A stretch of DNA of 64,000 nucleotides from NCBI RefSeq assembly GCF_007713465.1, contig NZ_VMSG01000002.1, positions 310,001-374,000 on the forward strand, written 5' to 3'. Every line of letters begins with the position of its first letter. Positions within the stretch are counted from its first letter, which is position 1. The position numbers and the translations under genes are program-made. The notes below the pieces were generated by a model. That model had not been told where the DNA came from, did not search any database, and saw only the letters and a list, made by a program, of their open reading frames with translations. Source of the stretch: Pseudomonas sp. H3(2019). Its GTDB lineage: Bacteria > Pseudomonadota > Gammaproteobacteria > Pseudomonadales > Pseudomonadaceae. This document shows positions 16,519-26,690 of the stretch, one piece after another.

Positions 16519-17643
16519 CTACAGCGGCAGGTCACCTGAACGAACATACATCTCCAGCACCTCCGACGCCTGACTCGTGTCATCGAGGCGCTCAACGCTA
16601 TAACTCACCCGAACCGTAGAGTCTTGATGCTCTCGCCAAAAGCGGTAAGGCACAATGAAGACTATTGCGGTATCGCCTGAGACGTCGAAATGCTCACGAT
16701 GACTGAAGTTGGCACCGTCACATTTCAAGTAGACCCGTTCTCCCTGCTCAATCCCCGGATCATCGATCACGACAGTGACGCCATCCAGCGCATCTCGCAG
16801 GTCCAGTTCTGTTTCATCGGCTTCCAGCACGTTGGGGAGCGCAAGAGAGGCGGGCTCACGAATACCGATCATCACCTGCGCGTGTTCTGAATAGCGAATC
16901 GTCTGTCCTGGACATCCGACGAAGTAACTGTAAGTGACCAAGGAGCCAAGATTCGGCGTGATGTAGTGCGGATCAATCCAGAACGAAATATCGCTCCCGA
17001 CAGCGAATCGTTCAATTCTCAACGAATCACTAAAACCATGACCCGGCGCGTTGCCCACCCACGACAAAAACACGGTGTCGCCCTCTGCCATTCTGGCGTA
17101 GGGGCGAATGGTGACTTGCGTCCCTTCAGCTACCCGCCCGGGAGCAAGCCAGCCACCTATGGCGTCATCCACCAGCGCCGCAAGCAACTCTTGCCTGACA
17201 TCTCCCACCTCCAATTGCAGTCGCCGGGATTCAACGGGGCCGCTCAGTTCGGCACTGCTCAAGGTGTAATACACCTCAAGTGAGCCGCCATCGAGCGCCG
17301 CAATATGGGGTGCACGAACAATGAACACAATTTTCTTGCCAACCTGAGCGTTGCTCACAAAACGCTCTGCCTTATGAAAATAAGCAGCGCCATCAGCATC
17401 GATACCACTCCACGACAGCACGATCTTGTCTCCGCAGGCCATGCCCGGGTAGGGTTCGACGTTGAGCACCGCACGGTTTTGGGAGGGGTCGAGGACACTG
17501 TGCTGAAGGAGTCGCGCGACTTCCCTCCTGGGCGCAATCAAAATCGGCTCAGCAAGCTGGCCGACATGAATGTGCTGCCTCTCGGTGCACTCTGGTACAG
17601 CCTTTTTAGAAACGCTATCGCCACACATTGTGTCTGTACCCAT
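16519..17643 (-). CDS. Hypothetical protein with three Ig-like repeats
   Basis: A 374-residue protein without an obvious signal peptide or membrane segment. It consists of a short N-terminus followed by three repeats of about 115 residues. Each opens with a similar phrase: VEPYPGMACGDKIVLSWSG, IRPYARMAEGDTVFLSWVG and, more diverged, IDDPGIEQGERVYLKCDG. Each ends in a beta-rich stretch (VYYTLSSAELSGPVESRRLQ, VTYSYFVGCPGQTIRYSEHA, VRVSYSVERLDDTSQASEVL). This suggests tandem beta-sandwich modules. Similar arrays occur in pseudomonad proteins of unknown role. It has no operon partner and converges with the DAHP synthase gene. I do not recognise a specific function. Confidence 0.7.
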   Translation of the reverse strand: MGTDTMCGDSVSKKAVPECTERQHIHVGQLAEPILIAPRREVARLLQHSVLDPSQNRAVLNVEPYPGMACGDKIVLSWSGIDADGAAYFHKAERFVSNAQVGKKIVFIVRAPHIAALDGGSLEVYYTLSSAELSGPVESRRLQLEVGDVRQELLAALVDDAIGGWLAPGRVAEGTQVTIRPYARMAEGDTVFLSWVGNAPGHGFSDSLRIERFAVGSDISFWIDPHYITPNLGSLVTYSYFVGCPGQTIRYSEHAQVMIGIREPASLALPNVLEADETELDLRDALDGVTVVIDDPGIEQGERVYLKCDGANFSHREHFDVSGDTAIVFIVPYRFWREHQDSTVRVSYSVERLDDTSQASEVLEMYVRSGDLPL

Positions 17644-17987
17644 TCACCTTCCCCTTTCCTTGGAAAAACGCTGTCCGATAGTTTGGAAGCAGCGTTGAAT
17701 GGATCTATTGGAGCCTAAATGTCAGCCCGTTGATGTCAGCTCCTCCTCCAAAACAAAGAGGTCAATGATCTGACTCGAGTAGGACGAAAACCGCTTTTGA
17801 GCTTCATCGCCCGCATGAAGACGTCGAAACGTTCCGAGCAATGCCTCGTCAATATCTGATTTTTCCCGCCATTTTTATTCCGTTTTCAACTGTTTACAGC
17901 GGTTTTTTCGCACAGCGCTCGCCTACCGGCCTGCATTAGAGTGAAGACGTGAACCCTCACTCGAACTTACGGAATACAGGTACGCAC
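17644..17987. other. Intergenic region between divergent repeat-protein and lipase genes
   Basis: About 340 bases that must carry the promoters for both divergent genes. The part around 17860-17910 is T-rich (TTTTTCCC, TTTTTATTCC, TTTTTTCGC). I see no RNA gene or strong terminator. Confidence 0.4.
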
Positions 17988-18869
17988 ATGCAACGGAATG
18001 CAATCACGCAGCACCCTATCCTGCTGGTCCACGGCCTCTTCGGTTTCGAAAGCATCGGCAAACTGGAACTCTTCCATGGCGTGAAACAGGCACTGAGGAA
18101 CACTGGCGCACAAGTGTTCATACCCCACCTCTCGGCTGCTCACTGCAATGAGGTTCGTGGCGAACAACTGCTGGCGCAAATCGACCGGGTGCTGGCCGGC
18201 ACCGGCGCGAGCAAAGTCAATCTGATCGGCCATAGCCAAGGTGCACTGACCGCTCGTTATGCTGCAGCGATAGCGCCCCAGAACGTCGCTTCGGTGACCT
18301 CGGTCAGTGGGCCAAACCATGGCTCCGAGCTCGCCGATTGTTTGCGCAAGGCGTTGACCCCCGGTCACCTGCCAGAACACGTCGCGGTGGCGGTCTCGAC
18401 GCTGTTCGTCGAGTTCCTGTCGTATATCAGTGGCAACCCGAATATTCCGCAAAACGCCGTCGCCGCCCTCAACGCATTGACGACTGAAGGTGTCGCTGCA
18501 TTCAATGCCAAATTCCCTCAAGGCCTGCCGAAGACCTGGGGTGGCGACGGCGAAGGACAGGTCAACGGCGTTCGTTATTACTCCTGGAGTGGCACATTGC
18601 AGGGCAATCTGCTGGATGCAGGGCTGCATGCGCTTGATCCACTGCACGCTTTTTGTCGAGGGTTTTCCAGGTTTTTCACCCGCGAGACTGAGCAAAATGA
18701 CGGAATGGTCGGCCGCTACAGCTCGCATCTGGGCACCGTCCTGCGCTCCGATTACCCGATGGACCACCTGGATGCGATCAATCAAACGGCAGGGCTGGTT
18801 CGCAAAGGTATCGATCCCATCGAGTTGTATCTGCAGCATGCCGAACGCTTGAAAAGCGTTGGTCTTTGA
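17988..18869 (+). CDS. Triacylglycerol lipase, family I.1 (P. fragi type)
   Basis: An alpha/beta-hydrolase of 293 residues that hydrolyses triacylglycerols. It has the oxyanion-hole strand PILLVHGLFGF, the nucleophile elbow GHSQG (about residue 83), the Asp in NDGMVGRYSSHLG and the His in MDHLDAINQ, as in Pseudomonas family I lipases. No signal peptide is seen after ATG 17988; an upstream GTG at 17949 does not add one. That matches the short P. fragi-like branch rather than the Lif-dependent secreted lipases, and no lipase foldase gene is adjacent. The conserved segment begins soon after 17988, which is why I prefer that start. Confidence 0.9.
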   Translation: MQRNAITQHPILLVHGLFGFESIGKLELFHGVKQALRNTGAQVFIPHLSAAHCNEVRGEQLLAQIDRVLAGTGASKVNLIGHSQGALTARYAAAIAPQNVASVTSVSGPNHGSELADCLRKALTPGHLPEHVAVAVSTLFVEFLSYISGNPNIPQNAVAALNALTTEGVAAFNAKFPQGLPKTWGGDGEGQVNGVRYYSWSGTLQGNLLDAGLHALDPLHAFCRGFSRFFTRETEQNDGMVGRYSSHLGTVLRSDYPMDHLDAINQTAGLVRKGIDPIELYLQHAERLKSVGL

Positions 18870-19000
18870 GCAGGTCTTTTTCGAACAACGGCAAGATGAG
18901 GTGAAAACCGGCAATCGATTGACCGAACTTTGACGAGAAATAGGTCACTGAATCCGGTAGGCTCAGCACCTTACCTGAACATTGAATGGAGATTTTTCCC

Positions 19001-19282
19001 ATGGCCAAAGCCACTGCCCGCCACATCCTGGTTGCCAGCGAAGCCAAGTGCAACGAACTGAAAGCCCAAATCGAAGGCGGCGCTGATTTCGCCGAAATCG
19101 CCAAAGCCAACTCCACTTGCCCGTCGAGCCGTGACGGTGGCAACCTCGGTTCGTTCGGTCCTGGCCAGATGGTCAAGGAATTCGACACCGTGGTCTTCAG
19201 CGCACCGGTCAATACCGTGCAAGGCCCGGTCAAGACCCAGTTCGGTTATCACCTGCTGGAAGTGACCAGCCGCCAGGACTGA
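19001..19282 (+). CDS. ppiC: Parvulin-type peptidyl-prolyl cis-trans isomerase
   Basis: A 93-residue single-domain parvulin that catalyses prolyl isomerisation in the cytoplasm. ATARHILVASEAKCNEL, FAEIAKANSTCPSS, GGNLGSFGPGQMVKEFDTVV and TQFGYHLLEV match the family, including both active-site His regions. Length equals E. coli PpiC. ATG 19001 is preferred over an in-frame start at 18986. A terminator follows. A second paralogue lies at 34773. Confidence 0.95.
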   Translation: MAKATARHILVASEAKCNELKAQIEGGADFAEIAKANSTCPSSRDGGNLGSFGPGQMVKEFDTVVFSAPVNTVQGPVKTQFGYHLLEVTSRQD

Positions 19283-19304
19283 TCAATCCGCGATTTGCTC
19301 AAAC

Positions 19305-19337
19305 AACGGCCCGCCTTCTGGTGGGCCGTTGCGTTTG
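19305..19337 (+). terminator. Likely terminator after ppiC
   Basis: The stem AACGGCCCGCC / GGTGGGCCGTT with TTCT loop (19305-19315 with 19320-19330) has one G-T pair and is followed by the short T-rich GCGTTTG. It sits 23 bases after the ppiC stop. Confidence 0.7.
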
Positions 19338-19419
19338 TATCGAATGATTATGGCTGGCGAGTCACGCGCCGCTAGCGTACAAATTGTGCTTATCGATCAT
19401 CCGGCTCTTAAGGCTGACA

Positions 19420-21288
19420 ATGCGACTGGCTTTCCCCTCATTGATCTTCACGGCCCTGGCCTTGCTGCTGAGCACCGCAGCCGTGAACGCTGCGCCACAA
19501 CACGCCTTGACCGTATATGGCGAACCGGCCAAATACCCTGCCGGCTTCAGTCACTTTGCCTACACCAACCTGCAAGCACCCAAGGGCGGCAGCATGCGCC
19601 GCTCGGCGATTGAAATCGGCCACTTTGACCACATGCTGCCGTACATCGACAAGGGGATTGGCGTGACTCAGGTCGACGGGATGATTTACTCGCCGCTGGC
19701 CCAGCGTTCGCTGGATGAGCCTTACACCGTGTACGGGCTGGTGGCCGAGAAAATGGAGCGCGCCGACGACGGCCTGTGGCTGCGTTTCTACCTGAACCCC
19801 AAGGCTTGTTTCGCCGATGGCACACCCATCACCGCCGAAGACGTGCGCTACACCTACGACCTGCTGATGACCCAGGGCAGCCTGCGCTATCGCACCCAAT
19901 TCGCCGACGTCAAAAGCGTCGAAGTCGAGTCGCCGCGCACCATTCGTTTTGACTTCAAGAACAACGAGAATCGCACCCTGCCGCTGGACATCGCGACCTT
20001 GCCGGTATTTCCCGAGCACTGGTGGAAGACCCGCGACTTTGCCAACGGCGGCGGTTATGAAGCACCGCTGGGCAGCGGCCCGTACCGCGTCGGGAAGGTT
20101 GATTCGGGGCGCAGCATTACCTTCGAGCGCAACGCCGACTGGTGGGGCAAGGACTTGCCTGTCAGCCGTGGCCTGTACAACTTCGACCATTTCAGCATCG
20201 AGTACTTCGGCGACACCGACGTCGCTCGTCAAGTCTTGCGCGGTGGCGCCTATGACTACAACCGCGAGTTCTCGGCCACCGCGTATTCCATCGGTTACGA
20301 AGGTCCGGCGTTGAACGACGGCCGCCTGCAAAAAGCTCATCTGGCGAAACAGGCACCACAACCTTCCCAGGGTTTTGTGTTCAATCTGCAAAAGCCGATG
20401 TTCCAGGACCGCCGCGTACGTCAGGCACTGGCAATGCTCTGGGATTTCGAGTGGAGTAACCGGCAGATGATGCGCGATATGTACATTCGCCAGCAGAGTT
20501 ACTTTTCCAATAGCCTGTTGGCAGCCAGGCAACTGCCCGATGCCGGCGAACTGGCGATTCTCGAACCCTTGCGCGGGCAGGTTCCGGACGAGGTCTTTAC
20601 CCAGGTCTTCGAAGCACCGAAGACCGACGGCAGCGGCCTGATTCGCGACAAGCAATTGCAGGCACTGGCGCTGCTCGAACAAGCCGGCTGGAAAGCCGAT
20701 GGCGATCGACTGGTCAACGCCGAGGGCGAGCCACTGGCGTTTACCTTCCTGATCAGCCAGAACGGCATGGACCGTCTGCTACTGCCGTACAAGCGCAACC
20801 TGGCGCAAATCGGCGTCAATCTGGACATCCGCCGGATCGACTCGTCGCAGTACGTAAACCGCTTGATGAGTCGTGACTACGACATGATCGTCACCGGTTA
20901 TCCGGTGACCACCTCTCCAGGGAGCGAGCTGTACAACTACTTCGGCTCGGTCGCCGCCACCGACCCCGGCTCCAATAATTACATGGTGCTGAAAAATCCG
21001 GCCGTCGACACGCTGATTACCGGTCTGGTCAAAGCCACCACCCAGGCCGACATGCTGCGCTATGCCCACGCACTGGACCGGGTGCTGCAATGGAACTGCT
21101 ACTGGATTCCCAACTATTACCCGCCAGGCTCCTCGACCGTGTGGTGGAACCGTTTCGGCATTCCGGCGATACAAGCGAGCAATGACGAAGCCATCGAGAG
21201 CTGGTGGGAAATGAGCCCAACGCCGCTGACCAACGAACAGATGGCCGTCGAACGCATCAGTCGTGGCAAACCCGGAGGGCCGCATTGA
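19420..21288 (+). CDS. yejA: Peptide/microcin C-type ABC transporter substrate-binding protein
   Basis: The periplasmic oligopeptide-type binding protein of the Yej importer. The 622 residues start with a signal peptide ([20 protein letters not shown], cleavage after VNA-AP near residue 25). An SBP_bac_5 domain follows with [35 protein letters not shown] and VRYTYDLL. An upstream ATG at 19384 would bury the signal peptide, so 19420 is chosen. Its stop overlaps the permease start by one base (TGATG). Confidence 0.94.
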   Translation: MRLAFPSLIFTALALLLSTAAVNAAPQHALTVYGEPAKYPAGFSHFAYTNLQAPKGGSMRRSAIEIGHFDHMLPYIDKGIGVTQVDGMIYSPLAQRSLDEPYTVYGLVAEKMERADDGLWLRFYLNPKACFADGTPITAEDVRYTYDLLMTQGSLRYRTQFADVKSVEVESPRTIRFDFKNNENRTLPLDIATLPVFPEHWWKTRDFANGGGYEAPLGSGPYRVGKVDSGRSITFERNADWWGKDLPVSRGLYNFDHFSIEYFGDTDVARQVLRGGAYDYNREFSATAYSIGYEGPALNDGRLQKAHLAKQAPQPSQGFVFNLQKPMFQDRRVRQALAMLWDFEWSNRQMMRDMYIRQQSYFSNSLLAARQLPDAGELAILEPLRGQVPDEVFTQVFEAPKTDGSGLIRDKQLQALALLEQAGWKADGDRLVNAEGEPLAFTFLISQNGMDRLLLPYKRNLAQIGVNLDIRRIDSSQYVNRLMSRDYDMIVTGYPVTTSPGSELYNYFGSVAATDPGSNNYMVLKNPAVDTLITGLVKATTQADMLRYAHALDRVLQWNCYWIPNYYPPGSSTVWWNRFGIPAIQASNDEAIESWWEMSPTPLTNEQMAVERISRGKPGGPH

Positions 21289-22346
21289 TGCTGGCTTATA
21301 TAGTTCGACGTTTGCTGCTGATCATTCCGACGCTGGTGATCATTCTGCTGGTCAACTTCGTGATCGTGCAGGCTGCACCGGGTGGCCCGGTCGAGCAGGC
21401 CATCGCTCACCTGCAAGGCATCGGCGGCGCAAGCATCGGGTCTTCCGGTGACGCCATCAGCCACGGCTCGCGGGCCAGTCGCGGTCTTGATCCGCAACTG
21501 ATCAAGGACATCGAAAAACAGTATGGCTTCGACAAACCGGCACCGGAACGCCTGTGGCTGATGATCACCAGCTATGCCCGACTGGACTTTGGCAAAAGCT
21601 TCTTTCGCGGCGCCACGGTCACCGACCTGATCCTTGAAAAGATGCCGGTGACCATCTCCCTCGGGCTTTGGGCAACACTGATCACGTACCTGGTATCGAT
21701 CCCGCTGGGTATTCGCAAAGCCGTGCATCACGGCAGCCTTTTCGATATCTGGAGCAGCACCGCAATCGTTATCGGGTACGCGATGCCGGCGTTTCTGTTT
21801 GCGATGTTTCTGATCGTGGTATTTGCCGGCGGTACATCGTTGAACTGGTTTCCGGTACGGGGACTGGTCTCGGAGAATTTCGATCAGTTGTCGACACTGG
21901 GAAAAGTGGCCGACTACTTCTGGCACCTGGTGCTGCCGGTGACGGCGCTGGTAGTCGGCGGTTTCGCTACCTTGACCATTCTGACCAAGAACTCCTTCCT
22001 TAACGAGATCACCCGCCAATACGTGGTCACCGCCCGCGCCAAAGGCCTGAGTGAGCGCCGAGTGCTCTACGGCCACGTGTTTCGCAATGCAATGCTGCTG
22101 GTGGTTTCGGGCATTCCGCAGGCGTTCATCAGCGTGTTTTTCGCCGGTTCCCTGTTGATCGAGGTAATTTTTTCCCTCGATGGCCTGGGGCGGATGAGTT
22201 ACGAAGCAGCGGTGTCCCGGGACTACCCGGTGGTGTTCGGCTCACTGTTCATCTTCACCCTGTTCGGTCTTTTGATAAAACTCATCGGTGACCTTTGCTA
22301 CACCCTGGTCGACCCGCGCATCGACTTCGCCGCGAGGAACGCCTGA
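21288..22346 (+). CDS. yejB: Peptide ABC transporter permease
   Basis: The inner-membrane permease of the Yej peptide importer, 352 residues. It has an N-terminal membrane segment ([20 protein letters not shown]), a long periplasmic insertion with [20 protein letters not shown], and the BPD_transp_1 EAA-like motif [20 protein letters not shown] (about residues 245-264). It is translationally coupled at both ends, overlapping yejA and yejE by one base each (TGATG). Confidence 0.95.
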   Translation: MLAYIVRRLLLIIPTLVIILLVNFVIVQAAPGGPVEQAIAHLQGIGGASIGSSGDAISHGSRASRGLDPQLIKDIEKQYGFDKPAPERLWLMITSYARLDFGKSFFRGATVTDLILEKMPVTISLGLWATLITYLVSIPLGIRKAVHHGSLFDIWSSTAIVIGYAMPAFLFAMFLIVVFAGGTSLNWFPVRGLVSENFDQLSTLGKVADYFWHLVLPVTALVVGGFATLTILTKNSFLNEITRQYVVTARAKGLSERRVLYGHVFRNAMLLVVSGIPQAFISVFFAGSLLIEVIFSLDGLGRMSYEAAVSRDYPVVFGSLFIFTLFGLLIKLIGDLCYTLVDPRIDFAARNA

Positions 22347-23368
22347 TGCTCAATCTCTCGCCCCTGGCGCGCCGACGCCTGGAACGCTTCAAGAAAAACC
22401 GTCGAGGCTGGTGGTCGCTGTGGCTGTTCATCGGCCTGTTCGTCCTGACCCTCGGTGGTGAGTTGATCGCCAACGACAAGCCGCTGGTACTCGGTTATCA
22501 GGGCTCGCTGTACTTCCCGGCGTTCAAGCGCTACACCGAACAGGAATTCGGCGGCCAACTGCCGTTCCAGGCCGATTACCGCAGTGACTACGTGCAGAAA
22601 CTGATCCACAAGGACGGTGGCTGGATGCTCTTCCCACCGATTCCGTTCAGCGACGACACGCCAAATTACGACCTCAATCGGCCGGCGCCGAGTCCGCCGT
22701 CAAAGGTCAACTGGCTGGGCACGGACGATCAGGCACGCGATGTCTTGGCGCGGGTGATTTTCGGCGCCCGGGTGTCGATATTGTTTGCGTTGGCGCTGAC
22801 CTTCATCAGCGCACTGATCGGCATCGCCGCCGGCGCCTTGCAGGGCTACTACGGCGGTTGGGTCGACCTGCTCGGTCAGCGTTTGCAGGAAGTCTGGTCG
22901 GGATTGCCGGTGCTTTACCTGCTGATCATCCTGTCGGGTTTCGTCGAGCCGAACTTCTGGTGGCTGCTGGGGATCATGGCGCTGTTTTCCTGGCTGGCAC
23001 TGGTGGACGTGGTGCGCGCCGAGTTCCTTCGCGGGCGCAATCTGGAGTATGTCAAAGCGGCGCGCGCGCTGGGCCTGACCGACCGCAAAGTGATCGTGCG
23101 GCACATTCTGCCAAACGCGATGAATGCGACCTTGAGTTACCTGCCGTTCATTCTCACCGGGGCGATCTCGACCCTCACCGCCCTAGACTTCCTCGGCTTC
23201 GGCATGCCCGCCGGCAGCGCCTCGCTGGGCGAGTTGATCGGTCAGGGCAAACAGAATCTGCAAGCACCGTGGCTTGGGCTGACGGCGTTTTTCACCCTGG
23301 CGCTGATTCTTTCCTTACTGGTGTTTATCGGTGAAGCATTGCGCGATGCATTTGATCCACGCTCTTGA
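22346..23368 (+). CDS. yejE: Peptide ABC transporter permease
   Basis: The second inner-membrane permease of the Yej system, 340 residues. The N-terminus RRRLERFKKNRRGWWSLWLF precedes the first membrane helix. A periplasmic region (YRSDYVQKLI, WMLFPPIPFSDDTPNYD) follows, then transport helices with the motif EYVKAARALGLTDRKVIVRH (about 232-251). The start ATG overlaps the yejB stop. The typical YejE N-terminal extension is intact. Confidence 0.95.
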   Translation: MLNLSPLARRRLERFKKNRRGWWSLWLFIGLFVLTLGGELIANDKPLVLGYQGSLYFPAFKRYTEQEFGGQLPFQADYRSDYVQKLIHKDGGWMLFPPIPFSDDTPNYDLNRPAPSPPSKVNWLGTDDQARDVLARVIFGARVSILFALALTFISALIGIAAGALQGYYGGWVDLLGQRLQEVWSGLPVLYLLIILSGFVEPNFWWLLGIMALFSWLALVDVVRAEFLRGRNLEYVKAARALGLTDRKVIVRHILPNAMNATLSYLPFILTGAISTLTALDFLGFGMPAGSASLGELIGQGKQNLQAPWLGLTAFFTLALILSLLVFIGEALRDAFDPRS

Positions 23369-23395
23369 GCCGCGATCTTGAAACGGACATTGAAT

Positions 23396-24976
23396 ATGAG
23401 CGACAACCTGATCGAAATCCGTGACCTCAACGTGACCTTCAGTGGTCAGGCCGCGGTGCGTAACCTGTGCCTGGACATCCGCCACGGCGAATGCCTGGCG
23501 CTGGTCGGCGAATCCGGCTCGGGAAAATCGGTGACCGCCCATTCGATCCTGCAACTGGTACCCGACAGCGGCACCAAAACCTGGGGCAGTATTCGCTACC
23601 GAGGCCAGGAGCTGCTCGGTGCGGACGTCGGGACGTTGCGAGCCTTGCGCGGCAATCGCATCGCGATGATTTTCCAGGAGCCGATGACCTCGCTCAATCC
23701 GTTGCACAGCGTCGAAAAACAGATTGGCGAAACCCTGCTGGTGCACAAGGGGCTCGGTGGCAAGGCGGCGCAAAAGCGCACCCTTGAACTGCTTGAACTG
23801 GTGGGTATCCAGAAACCCGAAGAGCGCCTCAAAGCCTATCCGCACCAGCTCTCCGGTGGCCAGCGTCAACGGGTGATGATCGCCATGGCACTGGCCTGCG
23901 AACCCGAGTTGTTGATCGCCGATGAGCCAACCACCGCACTCGATGTGACGGTACAGCGCAAGATCCTGCTGCTGCTCAAGTCACTACAACAACGCTTGGG
24001 CATGTCGCTGTTGCTGATCAGCCACGACCTCAATCTGGTACGCAGTATCGCCCAACGTGTCTGCGTCATGCGCGGCGGCGAGATCGTCGAGCAAGCCGCT
24101 TGCGAGACGTTGTTCAACCAACCGCAACATCCCTACAGTCGCCTGCTGCTGAACGCCGAGCCGGAAGGCGAAGCCTTGCCTCGTGACGAGCGCGAAGCCG
24201 TGCTGGAGGTCAACGACCTCAATGTGCGCTTTCCGCTGGGTGGCGGATTGTTTCAGCGCAAAACCTGGTTGCATGCAGTCGACGGCATCAGCCTGAGCAT
24301 TCAACGCGGCAAGACGCTAGGCATCGTCGGCGAATCCGGTTCCGGCAAGTCCACTCTCGGTCAGGCGATCCTGCGCCTGCTCGATTCCGAAGGCAGCATC
24401 TGTTTTCAGGGCCAGTCGCTCGACAGTCTGAACCAGAAGCAGTTGCGGCCCTGGCGCAAGCAGATGCAGGTGGTGTTCCAGGACCCGTTCGGCAGCCTCA
24501 GCCCGCGAATGTCGGTGGCACAGATCATCAGCGAAGGGCTGGAAGTCCACAGCCAGTCGAGTGCTGCCGAGCGCGAGGCGCAGGTCATTCAGGTGCTGAA
24601 AGAGGTCGGCCTTGACCCGCAAAGCCGCCACCGCTACCCGCATGAATTCTCCGGTGGCCAACGCCAACGGATTGCCATCGCCCGCGCTCTGGTACTCAAG
24701 CCCGCGCTGATCTTGCTCGACGAACCGACCTCGGCACTTGATCGCACGGTGCAAAAACAGGTGGTCGCCCTGCTCCGCCAGCTTCAGGAAAAATACGGCC
24801 TGACCTACCTGTTCATCAGCCATGACCTGGCAGTGATTCGCGCCCTGGCCCATGACATGATCGTGATCAAGGACGGTAAAGTCGTGGAACGCGGCGCCAG
24901 CCATGACGTGTTCGCCGCGCCGCAGCACCCCTATACCAAAGAGCTGTTGGCCGCGGCACATCCGGGCTGGGTATGA
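23396..24976 (+). CDS. yejF: Peptide ABC transporter ATP-binding protein (two ATPase domains)
   Basis: A fused double ATPase of 526 residues that powers the YejBE permease. Domain 1 has Walker A GESGSGKS (about residue 40), signature LSGGQRQRV and Walker [13 protein letters not shown]. Domain 2 repeats this with GESGSGKST (about 320), FSGGQRQRI and [12 protein letters not shown]. An oligopeptide-transporter C-terminal motif ([16 protein letters not shown]) follows each domain. ATG 23396 is preferred to 23378. It is last in yejABEF. Confidence 0.96.
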   Translation: MSDNLIEIRDLNVTFSGQAAVRNLCLDIRHGECLALVGESGSGKSVTAHSILQLVPDSGTKTWGSIRYRGQELLGADVGTLRALRGNRIAMIFQEPMTSLNPLHSVEKQIGETLLVHKGLGGKAAQKRTLELLELVGIQKPEERLKAYPHQLSGGQRQRVMIAMALACEPELLIADEPTTALDVTVQRKILLLLKSLQQRLGMSLLLISHDLNLVRSIAQRVCVMRGGEIVEQAACETLFNQPQHPYSRLLLNAEPEGEALPRDEREAVLEVNDLNVRFPLGGGLFQRKTWLHAVDGISLSIQRGKTLGIVGESGSGKSTLGQAILRLLDSEGSICFQGQSLDSLNQKQLRPWRKQMQVVFQDPFGSLSPRMSVAQIISEGLEVHSQSSAAEREAQVIQVLKEVGLDPQSRHRYPHEFSGGQRQRIAIARALVLKPALILLDEPTSALDRTVQKQVVALLRQLQEKYGLTYLFISHDLAVIRALAHDMIVIKDGKVVERGASHDVFAAPQHPYTKELLAAAHPGWV

Positions 24977-25022
24977 TCGCGAAGGGGCCTGCATAGGCAA
25001 TACACATTCTGGAAATGAAACC

Positions 25023-26438
25023 ATGAACACCACCGAAGGCCTCAGGGATTACCAACGTGTGCGCATGCTGGCGATCCGCTCGTTGTTCGAGATCATCGAG
25101 CAATCCAGCGAAGGCACGGTGATCGTTGACCGTGATGCGAACATCGTCTGGATGAACGAACGTTATGCCAAGCGCTTCGGTCTGGCGTCAGCTGAAGTGG
25201 CAATCGGCAGGCCTTGCGAAAGCGTGATCCCCGGCAGTCTGTTGCGCGAGGTGGTGCGTACCGGTCGACCGATCCTGCTGGACATGCAGGACACGTCCAA
25301 AGAGCCGCTGGTGGTGATGCGCCTGCCGATTCACGATGACACCGGCGCGGTTATTGGCGCCATCGGCTTCGCACTGTTCGATGAACTGCGCAGCCTGTCG
25401 CCAATGCTTAAGCGTTACCTGAGCATGCAGGAAGAGCTTGCGTCCACGCGTTCGCTACTGCGGGCCCGGCAAGCCAAGTACACCTTCGCCCACTTCATCG
25501 GCACCAGCGCCGCCAGCCTGGAGGTCAAACGCCGCGCCCGACGTAGCGCCAGCACCGAATCCCCGGTCTTGTTGCTGGGTGAAACCGGCACCGGCAAAGA
25601 ACTGCTGGCCCAGGCGATTCATGGGGCCTCGCCTCGGGCGCACAAAGCCTTCGTCAGCATCAACAGCGCGGCGATTCCCGAAGCGCTGCTCGAAGCCGAA
25701 TTTTTCGGCACCGCGCCCGGTGCCTTCACCGGTGCAGATCGCAAGGGCCGCTCCGGCAAGCTGCAGATTGCTCAGGGCGGGACCTTGTTTCTCGACGAAA
25801 TCGGCGACATGCCGCTGCCGTTGCAAAGCAAACTGCTGCGGGTATTGCAGGAGAAAGAATTCGAACCGGTCGGCTCCAACGAAGTGATTCAGAGCGATGT
25901 GCGGGTGATCGCCGCGACCTCCACCGACCTCGAAGCGGCGATCAAACGCGGCGAGTTTCGTGCCGACCTGTATTACCGCCTCAACGTGTTGCCGATCCAG
26001 GTGCCACCGCTGCGCGAGCGCCTCGATGACCTGCCGGCCCTGAGCGAAGCAATCCTGGAAGAACTGCGCAGTCAGCATGAGCTCGACAGCCAGGCGCTGG
26101 AATTGCTCGGCCAACACGCCTGGCCGGGAAATATTCGCGAACTGCGCAACGTGCTGGAACGGGCCGCGCTGCTCAGCGACGACCTGATCCTCAATGCTGC
26201 GGAAATTCGCGCGGCAATTGGCAGTTTTGTTCCGGTGCAGCGTTCTGCGTCATCGGCCATTGAAACGCATGCCAATGAGACCTTCAGTGCTGCACGCGAA
26301 CGCTTCGACCGGCAGTTGATTGAAAGCACACTCGCGCACTGTAATGGCAGGGTTATCGACGCGGCGGCTCGGCTGGGGCTTGGGCGTTCGACGCTGTACA
26401 AGAAGATGGTGGCGTTGGGGATTGCTGAGTCTCAATAA
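25023..26438 (+). CDS. hbcR: Sigma-54-dependent enhancer-binding regulator of 3-hydroxybutyrate catabolism (HbcR-like)
   Basis: A 471-residue activator. A PAS sensor (residues 15-130, TVIVDRDANIVWMNERYAKR) precedes an AAA+ domain with Walker A GETGTGKE, the sigma-54-contacting GAFTGA loop and Walker B GGTLFLDEIGDMP. A Fis-type HTH ends it (RVIDAAARLGLGRSTLYKKM). There is no receiver domain, so the PAS module probably senses a small molecule. The gene lies upstream of a GntP permease, dehydrogenase and acetoacetyl-CoA synthetase, and a -24/-12 promoter precedes the permease. P. aeruginosa PA2005/HbcR has the same role next to bdhA. ATG 25023 is chosen because the upstream extension overlaps yejF. 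Confidence 0.88.
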   Translation: MNTTEGLRDYQRVRMLAIRSLFEIIEQSSEGTVIVDRDANIVWMNERYAKRFGLASAEVAIGRPCESVIPGSLLREVVRTGRPILLDMQDTSKEPLVVMRLPIHDDTGAVIGAIGFALFDELRSLSPMLKRYLSMQEELASTRSLLRARQAKYTFAHFIGTSAASLEVKRRARRSASTESPVLLLGETGTGKELLAQAIHGASPRAHKAFVSINSAAIPEALLEAEFFGTAPGAFTGADRKGRSGKLQIAQGGTLFLDEIGDMPLPLQSKLLRVLQEKEFEPVGSNEVIQSDVRVIAATSTDLEAAIKRGEFRADLYYRLNVLPIQVPPLRERLDDLPALSEAILEELRSQHELDSQALELLGQHAWPGNIRELRNVLERAALLSDDLILNAAEIRAAIGSFVPVQRSASSAIETHANETFSAARERFDRQLIESTLAHCNGRVIDAAARLGLGRSTLYKKMVALGIAESQ

Positions 26439-26460
26439 AGAGATATCGTTCTCTCTTTAT
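26435..26460. repeat. 9-bp inverted repeat at the end of hbcR
   Basis: ATAAAGAGA and TCTCTTTAT are separated by 8 bases and overlap the hbcR stop codon. It lies about 160 bases upstream of the sigma-54 promoter, a distance suited to an enhancer site, but it could equally be a weak terminator hairpin. Confidence 0.45.
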
Positions 26461-26617
26461 AGATATGACGTGAAATCGCGTCGCGGTCATCGCGGGCAAA
26501 CGGAGCGCCGCCCGCGATGGCGTCAGTTCGAACAGCACAATCTCAAAACAGAGACAAATATTTTAAAAATCATTGTCATAGATAAAAATATCATTATTTT
26601 TCAATAACTTAATGATA

Positions 26618-26633
26618 TGGCACAAAACTCGCT
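26618..26633 (+). promoter_or_regulatory. Sigma-54 (-24/-12) promoter of the 3-hydroxybutyrate operon
   Basis: TGGCACAAAACTCGCT keeps the invariant GG at -24 and GC at -12 with the correct spacing. It lies 58 bases before the permease start and just downstream of a sigma-54 activator gene. Confidence 0.75.
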
Positions 26634-26690
26634 ATAGCCCCTCCACACCCGCTCTACCCCCAAAAAAAATAACAATCTAGGAGACACACC

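Noticed and set aside
19438..20682. Long 414-codon minus-strand ORF opposite yejA
   Set aside because: A shadow of the high-GC coding strand; yejA has clear signal peptide, domains and operon context.
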